Part shown: one piece after another, positions 43,680 through 57,027 of the stretch
Layout: each line of letters starts with the position of its first letter
How positions within the stretch are numbered: the stretch's first letter is position 1
Program-made: the position numbers and the translations under genes
The notes under the pieces: model-generated
Seen by the model: only the letters and a program-made list of their open reading frames with translations
The model's database searches: none
What the model was told of the DNA's origin: nothing
Assembly: GCA_963763215.1 (NCBI GenBank)
Contig: CAVXNX010000005.1
Location: 310,001-374,000 of the forward strand
Direction of reading: 5' to 3'
DNA length: 64,000 bases
Origin: DASQZK01 sp963763215
GTDB lineage: Bacteria; Bacteroidota; Bacteroidia; Bacteroidales; GCA-2748055

Positions 43680-43694
43680 TGCTTGCAAGAAAAC
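43678..43694. repeat. Left copy of perfect 17-bp inverted repeat flanking an esterase gene
   Basis: AGTGCTTGCAAGAAAAC here is the exact reverse complement of 44788-44804. The two copies bracket a 1.1-kb segment that contains only the esterase gene 43865-44743 and a hairpin element. Confidence 0.85.
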
Positions 43695-43800
43695 GCCAAT
43701 AGCTGCGTTATGCTCGACTTCAAAACAGTCATTTACGAATAGTAAACTCCTGTTTTTCAGTCATCGCAAGCCTTGCTCTTAACGTTTTCTTATCAAGCAC
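43679..43800. repeat. 122-bp imperfect palindromic element (MITE- or REP-like)
   Basis: Starts GTGCTTGCAAGAAAACG and ends CGTTTTCTTATCAAGCAC, which are near-perfect inverted repeats. Closer to the centre AAAACAG pairs with CTGTTTT and TTTAC with GTAAA around the loop GAATA, so the whole element can fold into one long hairpin. It has no coding capacity. It may be a small non-autonomous mobile element or a transcript-end structure for GH127. Confidence 0.7.
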
Positions 43801-43864
43801 GGCTAAAAAACTTGAGTTTTCTTTCTGACACTAACTAACATAAAAAGTTCAAAAACCTCAGACT

Positions 43865-44743
43865 ATGAAAAAATCTCTCATCTTCCTGCTTCTCATTCTT
43901 CCCGCCCTTGTCCTCCAGGCACAACCGGTCAACGATACCATCGTCATTTTTCCCGACGGAGCACCGGGGGCCATAGGCAACGCACCAAAAGACATACCGA
44001 CCCTGACGGTTTTCCGCCCGGACCATCCGAACGGTTCAGCGGTAGTGATTTGCCCTGGAGGTGGTTATGTCCACCTGGCCATCGACAAGGAAGGCTACAA
44101 GTTCGCCCGGTGGTTCAATGAACGCGGGGTAACGGCTTTCGTTCTGAAATACCGGCTCAGTACATGGGACCTGAAAGGCTACACCTATCCGGCCCAGTTC
44201 GATGATGCCACACGGGCCATGCGCTATGTCCGTTCGCACTCCCGGGATTACGGGCTGGAGCCCTCCAGGATCGGCATCATGGGCTTTTCGGCCGGAGGCC
44301 ACCTGGCATCGACGGTGGGCACCCATTTCGACAGTGGGAACCCCGATGCTGAAGACATCGTGGAACGCTCCGGCTCACGGCCCGATTTCATGATCCTGGC
44401 TTACCCGGTCATCACCATGACCACACCCTATACGCACCGTTTCAGCCGCGAAGTGCTCATCGGCAAGGATCTGAACAAAGACCTCGCCTGGTATCTCTCC
44501 TCGGAGCTCCAGGTCACCACCTTCACGCCTCCGACCTTCCTCTTTCATACCGACGGCGACAACGGCGTCCCGGCCGAAAACAGTGTCCTGTTTTACCAGG
44601 CACTCCGAAAGGTCCATGTTCCCGCCGAAATGCATATTTTTGAAAAAGGGCCTCATGGTGTGGGCCTTGCCTCCGACGATCCGGCTCTTTCGGTATGGCC
44701 CCTGTTACTGGAAAACTGGCTGAAGGGAAGAGGGATCATTTAA
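43865..44743 (+). CDS. Secreted alpha/beta-hydrolase, acetylxylan-esterase-like
   Basis: Exported protein (signal MKKSLIFLLLILPALVLQA) of 292 residues, intact. Oxyanion region VVICPGGGYVHL, nucleophile Ser in IMGFSAGGHLAS, Asp in FHTDGDNGVP, His in GPHGVGL. Like other BD-FAE/acetyl esterase proteins of gut and marine Bacteroidota it probably removes acyl groups from hemicellulose or pectin. It is bracketed by perfect 17-bp inverted repeats (43678-43694 and 44788-44804), so it may be a mobilised unit. Confidence 0.8.
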   Translation: MKKSLIFLLLILPALVLQAQPVNDTIVIFPDGAPGAIGNAPKDIPTLTVFRPDHPNGSAVVICPGGGYVHLAIDKEGYKFARWFNERGVTAFVLKYRLSTWDLKGYTYPAQFDDATRAMRYVRSHSRDYGLEPSRIGIMGFSAGGHLASTVGTHFDSGNPDAEDIVERSGSRPDFMILAYPVITMTTPYTHRFSREVLIGKDLNKDLAWYLSSELQVTTFTPPTFLFHTDGDNGVPAENSVLFYQALRKVHVPAEMHIFEKGPHGVGLASDDPALSVWPLLLENWLKGRGII

Positions 44744-44787
44744 CCCCTTTATTCCAAAACACAAAAATGAAGCCGAAGGGCCATCGA

Positions 44788-44804
44788 GTTTTCTTGCAAG
44801 CACT
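44788..44804. repeat. Right copy of perfect 17-bp inverted repeat
   Basis: GTTTTCTTGCAAGCACT, exact reverse complement of 43678-43694. It lies 45 bp after the esterase stop and upstream of the gltB promoter. Confidence 0.85.
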
Positions 44805-44851
44805 ATTTAACAATTTTATGTTATAATTTAACATGAAATAGTGCCATTTTC

Positions 44852-44882
44852 TTTTGAATTGAAATTTTAAGTGCTACCTTTG
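44852..44882 (+). promoter_or_regulatory. Promoter of the glutamate synthase leader and operon
   Basis: TTTTG at 44852-44856 and TACCTTTG at 44875-44882 are 18 bp apart, a full match to the Bacteroidota -33/-7 consensus. Transcription would start near 44889, about 14 nt before the leader-peptide ATG at 44903. Confidence 0.7.
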
Positions 44883-44902
44883 CAGTTCAAATGATAGCAG
44901 AC

Positions 44903-44962
44903 ATGAAAACCAGGCATACCATCGTTTTACTCTCCCACATTAAGGTATTGTTCCTTAGGTGA
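44903..44962 (+). CDS. Leader peptide upstream of gltB (19 residues)
   Basis: Short frame MKTRHTIVLLSHIKVLFLR followed by TGA. Nine of nineteen residues are Leu, Ile or Val, and none is Glu or Gln. It sits between a strong promoter and a terminator, and is partly enclosed by a hairpin (CATACCAT 44915-44922 with ATGGTATG 44965-44972). This is the layout of a transcription-attenuation leader; ribosome stalling on branched-chain codons would then control gltBD. Translation is inferred. Confidence 0.65.
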   Translation: MKTRHTIVLLSHIKVLFLR

Positions 44963-45026
44963 GAATGGTATGAAGAAATAAAAATCTCAGACAGCCGTTC
45001 TCTTAAACACAGGAGGACGGCTTTTT
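44915..45026 (+). promoter_or_regulatory. Attenuator region of gltB (leader hairpin and intrinsic terminator)
   Basis: First hairpin: CATACCAT 44915-44922 with ATGGTATG 44965-44972, perfect 8-bp stem spanning the second half of the leader frame. Terminator: AGCCGTTCT from 44993 pairs with AGGACGGCT ending at 45022, with the run TTTTT at 45022-45026, only about 20 nt before the gltB ATG at 45045. A terminator between promoter and gene makes sense only if it is conditional. Confidence 0.65.
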
Positions 45027-45044
45027 AATTTTCCAAAAGTCAGG

Positions 45045-49599
<4,555 letters not shown>

Positions 49600-49626
49600 T
49601 TTGTGCAACTTTTAATTTGAACTGAA

Positions 49627-51054
49627 ATGGGAGATCCCAGAGGATTTATCAAGATACCAAAGAAAGAAGCCGGAAACCGGCCGATCAAGGAACGCATCAC
49701 CGATTTCGGGGAAGTGGAACAGACACTGAACACCGAGGACCGGAAATTGCAGGCTTCACGCTGCATGGATTGCGGCATACCGTTCTGCCACTGGAGTTGT
49801 CCGGTGGACAACCTGATCCCGGAGTGGAATGATGCCCTTTACAAGGGCGACTGGAAAAAGGCCATCGACCTTTTACAGTCGACCAATAACTTCCCGGAAT
49901 TCACAGGAAGGATCTGTCCTGCCCCGTGTGAGCATTCATGTGTCCTGAATATCGACGGTCAACCGGTGACCATCCGGGAAAACGAGGCCGCCATCGTGGA
50001 ACATGCCTTCGCTGAAGGTTATATCAAGGCCGAACCTCCCGAAAAGCGCACCGGGAAAAGAGTGGCTGTGATCGGCTCCGGTCCTGCCGGACTGGCTTGT
50101 GCCGATTTGCTGAACAAGGCCGGTCATACGGTGACCCTCTTCGAGAGGGAAGATGCCGTGGGTGGTCTTTTACGCTACGGCATCCCCGATTTTAAGCTCA
50201 ACAAGGTATTCATCGACCGCAGGGTCAGTATTTTCGAAGAAGAAGGACTGATCATCCGGACCAATACCGAAGTGGGCAGGGACATCACGGCCGGTGAGTT
50301 GATGGATCAGTTCGATGCCATCTGCCTGGCCATCGGCGCCATGCATCCGAGAGATCTGCCCGTTGAGGGACGGGATCTCGACGGGATCCATTTCGCCATG
50401 GAGTTCCTGACCCAGCAGAACAAGATCAACCGGGGGATGATGATCCCTTACGATGTCCATATCAACGCCAAGGACCGCAATGTCGTGGTGATCGGTGGCG
50501 GGGATACCGGGTCCGACTGTGTGGGAACGGCCATCCGCCAGGGTGCCCGGTCGGTGACCCAGATCGAGATCCTTCCCAAACCGCCCGATACGCGTGCGGA
50601 AGATAACCCCTGGCCCTATTATGCCAAAGTCCTGAAAACATCCTCTTCCCACCAGGAAGGATGCAACAGGATGTGGAGCCTGGCAACGGGAAAATTCAAC
50701 GGCAACCAACGCCGCGTCAACAGCATCGATGTGAATGAGGTCGAATGGATCCAGAACGGTTTCTCACGGCCGGAGATGAAGGTGATCGAGGGTAGCACCA
50801 AAACCCTGGATGCCGACCTGGTCCTTCTCGCCATGGGGTTCATCCACCCGGTGCACGAAGGACTCCTCGAACAGCTCCGGACGGAACTGACCGAAAGGAA
50901 CAATGTGAAGATCTCCGGAAAGTACCAGACCAATAATCCGAAGGTTTTTGCTGCTGGTGATTCGGTTCTCGGGGCAAGCCTCGTGGTCAGGGCGATCGCT
51001 TCGGGACGGCAGGCGGCCAAAAATATCAACGAGTACCTGTCGACCCTCGCCTGA
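49627..51054 (+). CDS. gltD: Glutamate synthase small subunit
   Basis: Small subunit of glutamate synthase, passing electrons from NAD(P)H to the large subunit. N-terminal cysteine-rich iron-sulfur region (CMDCGIPFCHWSCP, CPAPCEHSC), FAD-binding GSGPAGLACADLL, NAD(P)-binding VIGGGDTGSDCVG and C-terminal FAD motif FAAGDSVLGASLVVRAIASG. 475 residues, intact and of normal length. It is in an operon with gltB (27-bp gap). Confidence 0.95.
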   Translation: MGDPRGFIKIPKKEAGNRPIKERITDFGEVEQTLNTEDRKLQASRCMDCGIPFCHWSCPVDNLIPEWNDALYKGDWKKAIDLLQSTNNFPEFTGRICPAPCEHSCVLNIDGQPVTIRENEAAIVEHAFAEGYIKAEPPEKRTGKRVAVIGSGPAGLACADLLNKAGHTVTLFEREDAVGGLLRYGIPDFKLNKVFIDRRVSIFEEEGLIIRTNTEVGRDITAGELMDQFDAICLAIGAMHPRDLPVEGRDLDGIHFAMEFLTQQNKINRGMMIPYDVHINAKDRNVVVIGGGDTGSDCVGTAIRQGARSVTQIEILPKPPDTRAEDNPWPYYAKVLKTSSSHQEGCNRMWSLATGKFNGNQRRVNSIDVNEVEWIQNGFSRPEMKVIEGSTKTLDADLVLLAMGFIHPVHEGLLEQLRTELTERNNVKISGKYQTNNPKVFAAGDSVLGASLVVRAIASGRQAAKNINEYLSTLA

Positions 51055-51078
51055 GATGGGGAGTGGATCATTTTTTGC

Positions 51079-51108
51079 TTGCAGATTTATTTTATTTTTG
51101 TACATTTG
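51079..51108 (+). promoter_or_regulatory. Promoter of the trpB2 leader
   Basis: TTG at 51079-51081 and TACATTTG at 51101-51108 are 19 bp apart; the -7 box fits TAnnTTTG exactly. A second -7-like box, TATTTTTG, is at 51093-51100. The leader peptide ATG is at 51125. Confidence 0.55.
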
Positions 51109-51124
51109 AAACAGAATACGTCAT

Positions 51125-51184
51125 ATGAGCACACATTTATCATACAATCGTTGGTGGTGGCGCTTCAAATCCGAAGGGTCGTAA
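51125..51184 (+). CDS. Tryptophan leader peptide (three consecutive Trp codons)
   Basis: Frame MSTHLSYNRWWWRFKSEGS then TAA. Three adjacent TGG codons at 51152-51160 form a classic tryptophan-sensing stall site. The frame is flanked by a promoter, a hairpin (TTATCATACAA 51137-51147 with TTGTGTGATAA 51192-51202) and a terminator, and a tryptophan synthase gene follows. Attenuation by tRNA-Trp charging is inferred from the well-known trp leader logic. Confidence 0.85.
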   Translation: MSTHLSYNRWWWRFKSEGS

Positions 51185-51221
51185 GCAACATTTGTGTGAT
51201 AAAAAGATAAATGCACAGAAA

Positions 51222-51250
51222 AGGCAGGTTGTTTACGACCTGCCTTTTTT
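51222..51250 (+). terminator. Attenuator terminator upstream of trpB2
   Basis: AGGCAGGT at 51222-51229 and ACCTGCCT at 51238-51245 form a perfect 8-bp stem around TGTTTACG, followed by TTTTTT to 51250. It lies between the Trp-rich leader and the trpB2 ATG at 51297, so it should end transcription when tryptophan is plentiful. Confidence 0.8.
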
Positions 51251-51296
51251 CATTTCCTGGCTTCAACATTTATTGTCTAACTAAAAAAAACGAATC

Positions 51297-52756
51297 ATGA
51301 GTAATCCTTTCAAAATCTACCTTGAGGAGAAAGATATGCCGCGGCAGTGGTATAACCTGACAGCAGATATGCCCAATAAGCCTTTACCGCCGCTTCATCC
51401 CGGGACGAAACAGCCCATCGGTCCGGAAGATCTTGCCGCCCTTTTTCCGATGGAACTGATTAAACAGGAAGTCTCAACCGAACGGTATATCGATATTCCC
51501 GAAGAGGTCAGGGATATTTACAAGATATGGCGTCCTTCGCCTCTCCACAGGGCCTATAACCTGGAAAAATACCTCGATGCCCCGGTAAAGATCTATTATA
51601 AAGATGAGTCGGTCAGCCCCGCAGGTTCACATAAACCCAATACAGCCGTTGCGCAGGCCTATTACAATTACAAGGAAGGCGTCAAACGCATCACTACCGA
51701 GACCGGGGCCGGACAGTGGGGGAGTGCCCTGGCTTTTGCCACCCAGCATTTCAATATCGATCTCCGGGTGTTCATGGTGAAGATCAGCTATATGCAGAAA
51801 CCTTACCGGAAATCCATGATGAACGTCTGGAATGCCAATGTCGTTCCTTCACCCAGCAATCTGACCGATGCCGGCAGGCAGATCCTGGCGGGCGATCCCG
51901 ATTCCCCCGGCAGCCTGGGTATTGCCATCTCGGAAGCCGTGGAAATGGCCATGAAGGAGCCCGATACCCGGTATTCCCTGGGCAGCGTTCTGAACCATGT
52001 GCTGCTGCATCAGACCATCATTGGCCTGGAAGCCCTGAAACAGCTTGAGAAAGCTGATGCCTATCCCGATATCGTTATCGGGTGTTTCGGTGGAGGTTCC
52101 AATTTTGCCGGGATATCATTCCCATTTCTCGGTGAAAATTTCAGGGATGGCAAGAAGACGCGCGTTGTGGCTGTAGAACCCGCTTCCTGTCCCAAACTCA
52201 CCCGCGGCCAGTTCCAGTACGATTTTGGCGATACCGTCGGGCTGACCCCCCTGCTGCCCATGTTCACCCTCGGACATAATTTCGTTCCGGCCAAGATCCA
52301 TGCCGGAGGATTGAGGTATCACGGTGCAGGAACCATCGTCAGCCAGTTGCTGAAGGACAGCTGATCGAAGCCCAGTCGGTGAAACAGCTCGAGACTTTCA
52401 AAGCCGGTCTGCTGTTCGCCAGGACGGAAGGAATCATTCCGGCGCCGGAAACCAGCCATGCCATTGCTGCCGTGATCCGTGAAGCGGAAAAGGCGAAAAA
52501 AGAAGGAACACCCAAGACCATCCTGTTCAATTATTCCGGACATGGCCTCATCGACCTGGGCGCTTACGATAAATATTTTGCCGGTGAACTGGAGGACCAT
52601 GAAGTGACCGACGAGGAAATCAGTAAGAGCCTGAGCCAATTGGAGACCATTATCCTGAGGGGGAAGGTGACCGGTCAGGATAACCGCGGTGACCAGGATC
52701 GCATAAGTCGTGCGGTCATCCGGTGGGTCACCCGGCTTCATATTTACATGTTATAG
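51297..52756 (+). CDS. trpB2: Tryptophan synthase beta chain, TrpB2 type (frame break)
   Basis: PLP enzyme making tryptophan from indole and serine. The sequence is of the TrpB2 type (IWRPSPLHRAYNLEKYLDAP, KIYYKDESVSPAGSHKPNTA with the PLP Lys, TETGAGQWGSALAFA, CFGGGSNFAGI, VAVEPASCPKL, HAGGLRYHGAGTIVS). A break near 52350 is repaired by adding one base (KGQLIEAQSVKQLETF); SGHGLIDLGAYDKYF follows. The exact C-terminus is uncertain: the frame runs to 52756, across the end of the convergent amt gene, and the true stop is probably near 52660-52700. No trpA or other trp gene is beside it. TrpB2 often salvages free indole. Confidence 0.88.
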
Positions 52757-54013
52757 CTCGTTTCCCCGTGTTCGTAAACATCCAGCCCTTCTTCCTCGAC
52801 TCTGCGGGAAACCCTGATGCCTACGGTGTATTTCATGATGATGAACAGGATGAAACCCGTACCCATGGCCCAGGCGGCAACCGAAAGGACACCGAGGACC
52901 TGGGAAAGGAGCAGGGAGGTACCCCCGCCGTAGAAAAGGCCGCCATTGGTCGCAAAGAGACCCACGAGGATCGTTCCCGTCGCCCCGGCAAATCCGTGGA
53001 CCGAAACAGCACCCACCGGATCGTCCACTTTCAGGACGCGTTCCACGAAAGGCACGGCAAGGAGGAGAACGGTACTGGCGATGATGCCGATCAGGACAGC
53101 TCCGCCGGGTGATACAACATCACAGCCGGCCGTGATTCCGACGAGTCCCGCCAGGGCCCCGTTGAGGGTGAGGCTGAGCCCCGGCCGTTTATACACGATC
53201 CATGTTCCAAAGAGCGTGGTCAGTGCCCCTGCACTGGCCGCGAGGTTCGTGGTGACGGCGATATGCGCGATGGCCATGGCATTGGCCTCGCCTGATGCTG
53301 CAAGCTGTGAGCCGGGGTTAAAACCGAACCAGCCGAACCAGAGAATAAACACACCCAAGCGCGCCGAAGGTGAGGTTATGACCCGGAATGGCCCTTGGTT
53401 TCCCGTTTTTCCCATATTTGCCGATTCTCGGCCCGACGAGCCAGGCCCCCATCAGTCCCACCCAGGCCCCGACGGAGTGAACCGCCGTCGATCCGGCAAA
53501 GTCGTGAAACGGGGTTTTTAGCTGTGACAACCAACCACCGCCCCAGATCCAGTGCCCGGATACCGGGTAGATCACCGCGGTAATGACCAGGGAAAAAATC
53601 AGGTAAGCACTGAAATTCGTCCTTTCTGCCATGGCTCCCGATACAATCGTGGCTGAGGTGGCGGCAAAAACCGTCTGGAAAAGCAGGCTGGCCATGCCGG
53701 GTATGCCATCCACAGCGTTATCGTTGTAAAAGAGATGGATCTTTCCGGCGAAACCGCCGATATCGGTCCCGTACATCAGGGTATATCCCAGGATCCAGTA
53801 AACGATGGACCCGATCATAAAATCCGAGAAGTTCTTCATCAGGATGTTCGCCGTATTTTTGGACCGGGTGAAACCCGCTTCAACCATGGCGAATCCCGGC
53901 TGCATGAACATGACCAGGAAGGCTGTTATCAATACCCATATGGTATCAACCGATACGGTTAGTCCGGAGACGGCATCGGCAATCGTGATATATAGAGTCG
54001 TTAATTCCATCAT
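52744..54013 (-). CDS. amt: Ammonium transporter (one frame break)
   Basis: Amt/MEP/Rh family ammonium channel of the inner membrane, about 422 residues with eleven expected membrane helices. The two pore His residues are in FAGSTAVHSVGAWVGLMGAW and AVSVHGFAGATGTILVGL; MVEAGFTRSKNTANILMKNF and WFGWFGFNPGS are family hallmarks. The break is in CCC 53354-53356: dropping one base joins NLTFGAL to GVFILWFGWFGFN. The P-II gene starts the same transcript, 16 bp upstream, as in most glnK-amt pairs, and the order here is P-II then amt. Confidence 0.92.
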
Positions 54014-54029
54014 GTTTCAGTTTTTAGGG

Positions 54030-54377
54030 TTAGTCTTTAATGTAAAGCGACTCATCACCCTTCTCACCGGTCCGAATCCGGTAGCTCTCCAGGATATCGG
54101 AGACGAAGATCTTCCCGTCGCCGATCTCTCCCGTCCGGGCAGATTTCTGGATCGAATCGAGGGTTCTTTTCAGGTTGATGTCGCGGACGACAATGGAGAC
54201 CAGAACACGTTCGATTGTGCTGGTATCGTAGGAAATCCCACGGTATACACGGCTTTCCCGGGCCTGGCCGACGCCCCGGACTTCCCAGAAGGAAAAGAAT
54301 TCAATTCCCGCCTCATTGAGGGCTTCCTTGACATCCTCAAAGCGGGTTTTTCGGATAATGGCTTCAATTTTTTTCAT
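54030..54377 (-). CDS. P-II family nitrogen regulator (GlnK/GlnB-like)
   Basis: Trimeric P-II signalling protein, 115 residues from ATG 54375-54377 (MKKIEAIIRKTRFEDVKEAL). The T-loop keeps the Tyr of YRGISYDTS at the position used for uridylylation in Proteobacteria, and the C-terminal signature TGEIGDGKIFVSDI is clear. It lies 16 bp upstream of amt in the same direction, which indicates GlnK-like blocking of the ammonium channel. Intact. Confidence 0.9.
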   Translation of the reverse strand: MKKIEAIIRKTRFEDVKEALNEAGIEFFSFWEVRGVGQARESRVYRGISYDTSTIERVLVSIVVRDINLKRTLDSIQKSARTGEIGDGKIFVSDILESYRIRTGEKGDESLYIKD

Positions 54378-54465
54378 GATCAATCGTGTTTGGGTTCAAT
54401 GATCACATTGTCCTGTTAATGGAGTTTCACCACCGGGCGAAAGGCGTGTTTCAGAAAGGATGGTC

Positions 54466-55232
54466 CTAAAGGGTGATGCCGAAAACGATGTAGATATTTT
54501 CAGCTTCGGGATTGAAAATCAGGGACGTGGAAATGGGGAGGGAGAAACGGTCCGTGATGTCCAGCGTTTTGGAAACCTTGGTTCCCAGGTTGATGATCCC
54601 TGCCGACTTGTTGCCGTACCAGCCCTCAGCACCTTTTTCCTCCTCCGGATCGTCGAGGGCTGCACCCATGAATACCGAGATGTCGGTTGTTCCCATGGTA
54701 TGGGAATAGCCCAGTTCCAGGTATTTGGCATGGTAGGGGTCGCCGTTCGCGTCGGTACCGTCGGCGCCGTATACGTTGATGGCGAAAAGTACGGTCAGGG
54801 GTAAGGACTTTGGTTCCGTCGAACCGGGCCATCGCCTCGAAGGTGTGCCCAGTGGTTTGCCGGTGGTAATCAAAGTAATTGTTTCTCGCTAAGGCCTGGT
54901 CTGCGGGAAAAAAATAATCGGTGATGCCCAGGGTGAACATACCCGCGATCTGGTAGTCCAGTAAAAGATCAGCTTCGGCTCCGGTCGGAATGCCTCCCAC
55001 TGAATGCGATCCCCAGGCCCCCAGGGTCAGCCCGCTACTTCCCGAAGGCATATTCGAGGTACGGCTGGATATGAGGCGAAGGGCCTCCGAAATCAACGCC
55101 TCTCCAAATGTAACGGCTGACCAGGTCGGCGCCAAGAGAAAAGCCGGATGTCTTCTCCTGCGCCTGGATGCCCACGCTCAGGGCTAACGCCATGGCCAGC
55201 AGGGCCATGCTCTTTGGTAATTTTGCTTTCAT
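54466..55232 (-). CDS. TorF-like outer-membrane porin (two frame breaks)
   Basis: Outer-membrane beta-barrel protein of about 254 residues. Signal from ATG 55230-55232 (MKAKLPKSMALLAMALALSV). The start of the mature part (FSLGADLVSRYIWRGVDFGG) and the end (FNPEAENIYIVFGITL, last residue hydrophobic) are typical of TorF/Gcw_chp-type putative porins. Breaks: CCC 55041-55043 (YAFG to SSGLTLGAW) and near 54801 (TKV to LPLTVLFAINVYG), each repaired by removing one base. It lies upstream of P-II and amt on the same strand, suggesting a role in uptake of ammonium or another nitrogen source across the outer membrane; this is inference. Confidence 0.65.
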
Positions 55233-55443
55233 CTTAATATGTTTAATGAATAATAGGGGGTGACACTGCAAAAGTAGTAAAAATATTTTGATATAATACA
55301 AAAAAATAGGGGGGTGTGATTAAAAAAGTATAAAAATAATTTATACAGATATTCGTATTTAATGGGGGTACACACAAAAAAGGACAAAAAATTAAAAAAG
55401 GAAATGAAAAAAAGGGGGTGAAGGAAAAGGACGGAAGGGACAT

Positions 55444-55483
55444 AAAAAAAGGCTCAGACCGGAAATTTCTTCCGGTCTGAGCC
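55444..55483 (-). terminator. Intrinsic terminator downstream of the GH29 gene
   Basis: GGCTCAGACCGGAA 55451-55464 and TTCCGGTCTGAGCC 55470-55483 form a perfect 14-bp stem with loop ATTTC. On the minus strand it is followed by TTTTTTT (A7 at 55444-55450), so it ends transcripts coming from GH29. The 210 bp to the left, up to the porin start, are A/T-rich and hold no gene. Confidence 0.85.
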
Positions 55484-55525
55484 CCTGTTTTTCCCTCTAA
55501 ATGGTCAATCCTCTGCCACAGCGTC

Positions 55526-56832
55526 CTACAGATCCAGTTCGATGATCATATCGACCTGGGAGGGACTTTTAGCCGGGAATTGGAGCAGGATCTTTTCTTT
55601 ATCCTGCGTGAATTTCACCTTCGTATCGGTTCCGTAGATCTTTGCTGACCTGATCTTCCGGGATATGTCGGGTAGGACCAGCATCCCGTCATCCCAGTCG
55701 AGGAGGTGGATGAAGATCCGGTCATCGGTTTGTGTGGAAACACCCCATGGCCTGGGCTCAAACGGTCCACCGCGGGTCCCGTAGATGGTCCCGCCGTACC
55801 GGGACATCCAGTGTGCCCATCGTTTTGAGGATGGCCACATGTTCGGGTCGGATAGTTTCCGTCGGGCATGGGCCCGGTATTCAAAAGGAAATTGCTGTTG
55901 TACCCGGCCGCTTTCACCAGGTAACGGATAAGATCATCGGCGCTCTTGGGTTTTTTGTCGTAGATACTGAATCCCCATGATCCGTTCCCGCTGATCGTTT
56001 CGCAGGTTTCCAGCGGAAGCCGGCTGACAGACTGGTCGGGAGAAAAGCCGGTGGTGTTCTTTCCCGGAAGATCTTTCTCAAACATCTGGAAATCCTCTCC
56101 TTCAAAAGGAGTCACGTGGTGATTGTTTCCCACCAGGCACCCCGGCTGCAGATCGTGGATCAGCTTGTAGGTTGTGCCGAGCTGCCAGTCGGCATCGGGC
56201 TTATCCCAGATGCCGTCGAACCAGATGCCGCCCACCTCACCGTAATGGGTCAACAGTTCGCGGAGCTGCTCATTCATATAATCCCGGTAACGGGGAAAAT
56301 CCCGCTGATCGCTGCGCCCGGTGTAACTGCCTCCCGTCCTGCCGCCGGCATAGAAATCGGGGTTGTGCCAGTCCAGGTGACTGTAATAAAAGAAAATTTT
56401 GATGCCCTGCCTGTGGCATTCATCAGCCAGCATCTTCAGAACATCTTTTCCATAGGGTGTGCGGTCGACGATATCGTAATCCGAGATTTTCGAATCGAAC
56501 ATGGCAAAACCGTCATGATGCTTCGAGGTGATCACAATGTACTTCATTCCCGCTTCCTTCACCAGTTTCACCCATTGGACCGGATCGAAACTGACCGGGT
56601 TGAAAAATCCGGGCAGCTTTTCGTATTGTTTGATCGGGATCTGGGTGTTATTCATCACCCATTCCCCGTTGCCCAGGATGCTGTAAACCCCCCAGTGCAC
56701 GAAAAGTCCGAATTTGGCATTCTGGAACCATTCCCGGTTTGCCAGGTTTTCTTTTGAAGGCGTATAGCCGGGCTGTCCTTTCAGGAGCGGAACGATCGCC
56801 AGTGCCATAAGCAGAAGTGTTATTTTTTTCAT
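55526..56832 (-). CDS. GH29 alpha-L-fucosidase, secreted (two frame breaks)
   Basis: Retaining alpha-L-fucosidase. Signal MKKITLLLMALAIVPLLKG, then the GH29 barrel: FGLFVHWGVYSILGNGEW, YIVITSKHHDGFAMFDS, FFYYSHLDWH and the nucleophile Asp in GGIWFDGIWDK; later CETISGNGSWGFSIYD and NSNFLLNTGPMPDG. Two breaks close together, near 55853 (PDG to TIRPEHVAILK) and near 55814 (TMGT to WMSRYGGTIYG), each fixed by removing one base. About 435 residues. It stands alone with its own terminator. Confidence 0.85.
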
Positions 56833-57027
56833 GAGTCAATGTTTTGATAATTGCCGGTGATTTTATCGGTTTGTGACGGAAATTCTTGCCTAATCCGGCT
56901 TTCCGGCGTTGCCGGGAGGAAAGGATCCCGCAGCCGGGATTCGACAGATGAAAATACAATTAAAAAATCGGACGGTAAAGTATTCCTGTGAATTTTCCTA
57001 TATTTGTTCAGCTCCAATCAGGCTTTC

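Noticed and set aside
54030..54377. P-II protein thought to lack the T-loop tyrosine
   Set aside because: Alignment by eye of YRGISYD with YRGAEYS of Proteobacterial GlnK shows the Tyr is kept.
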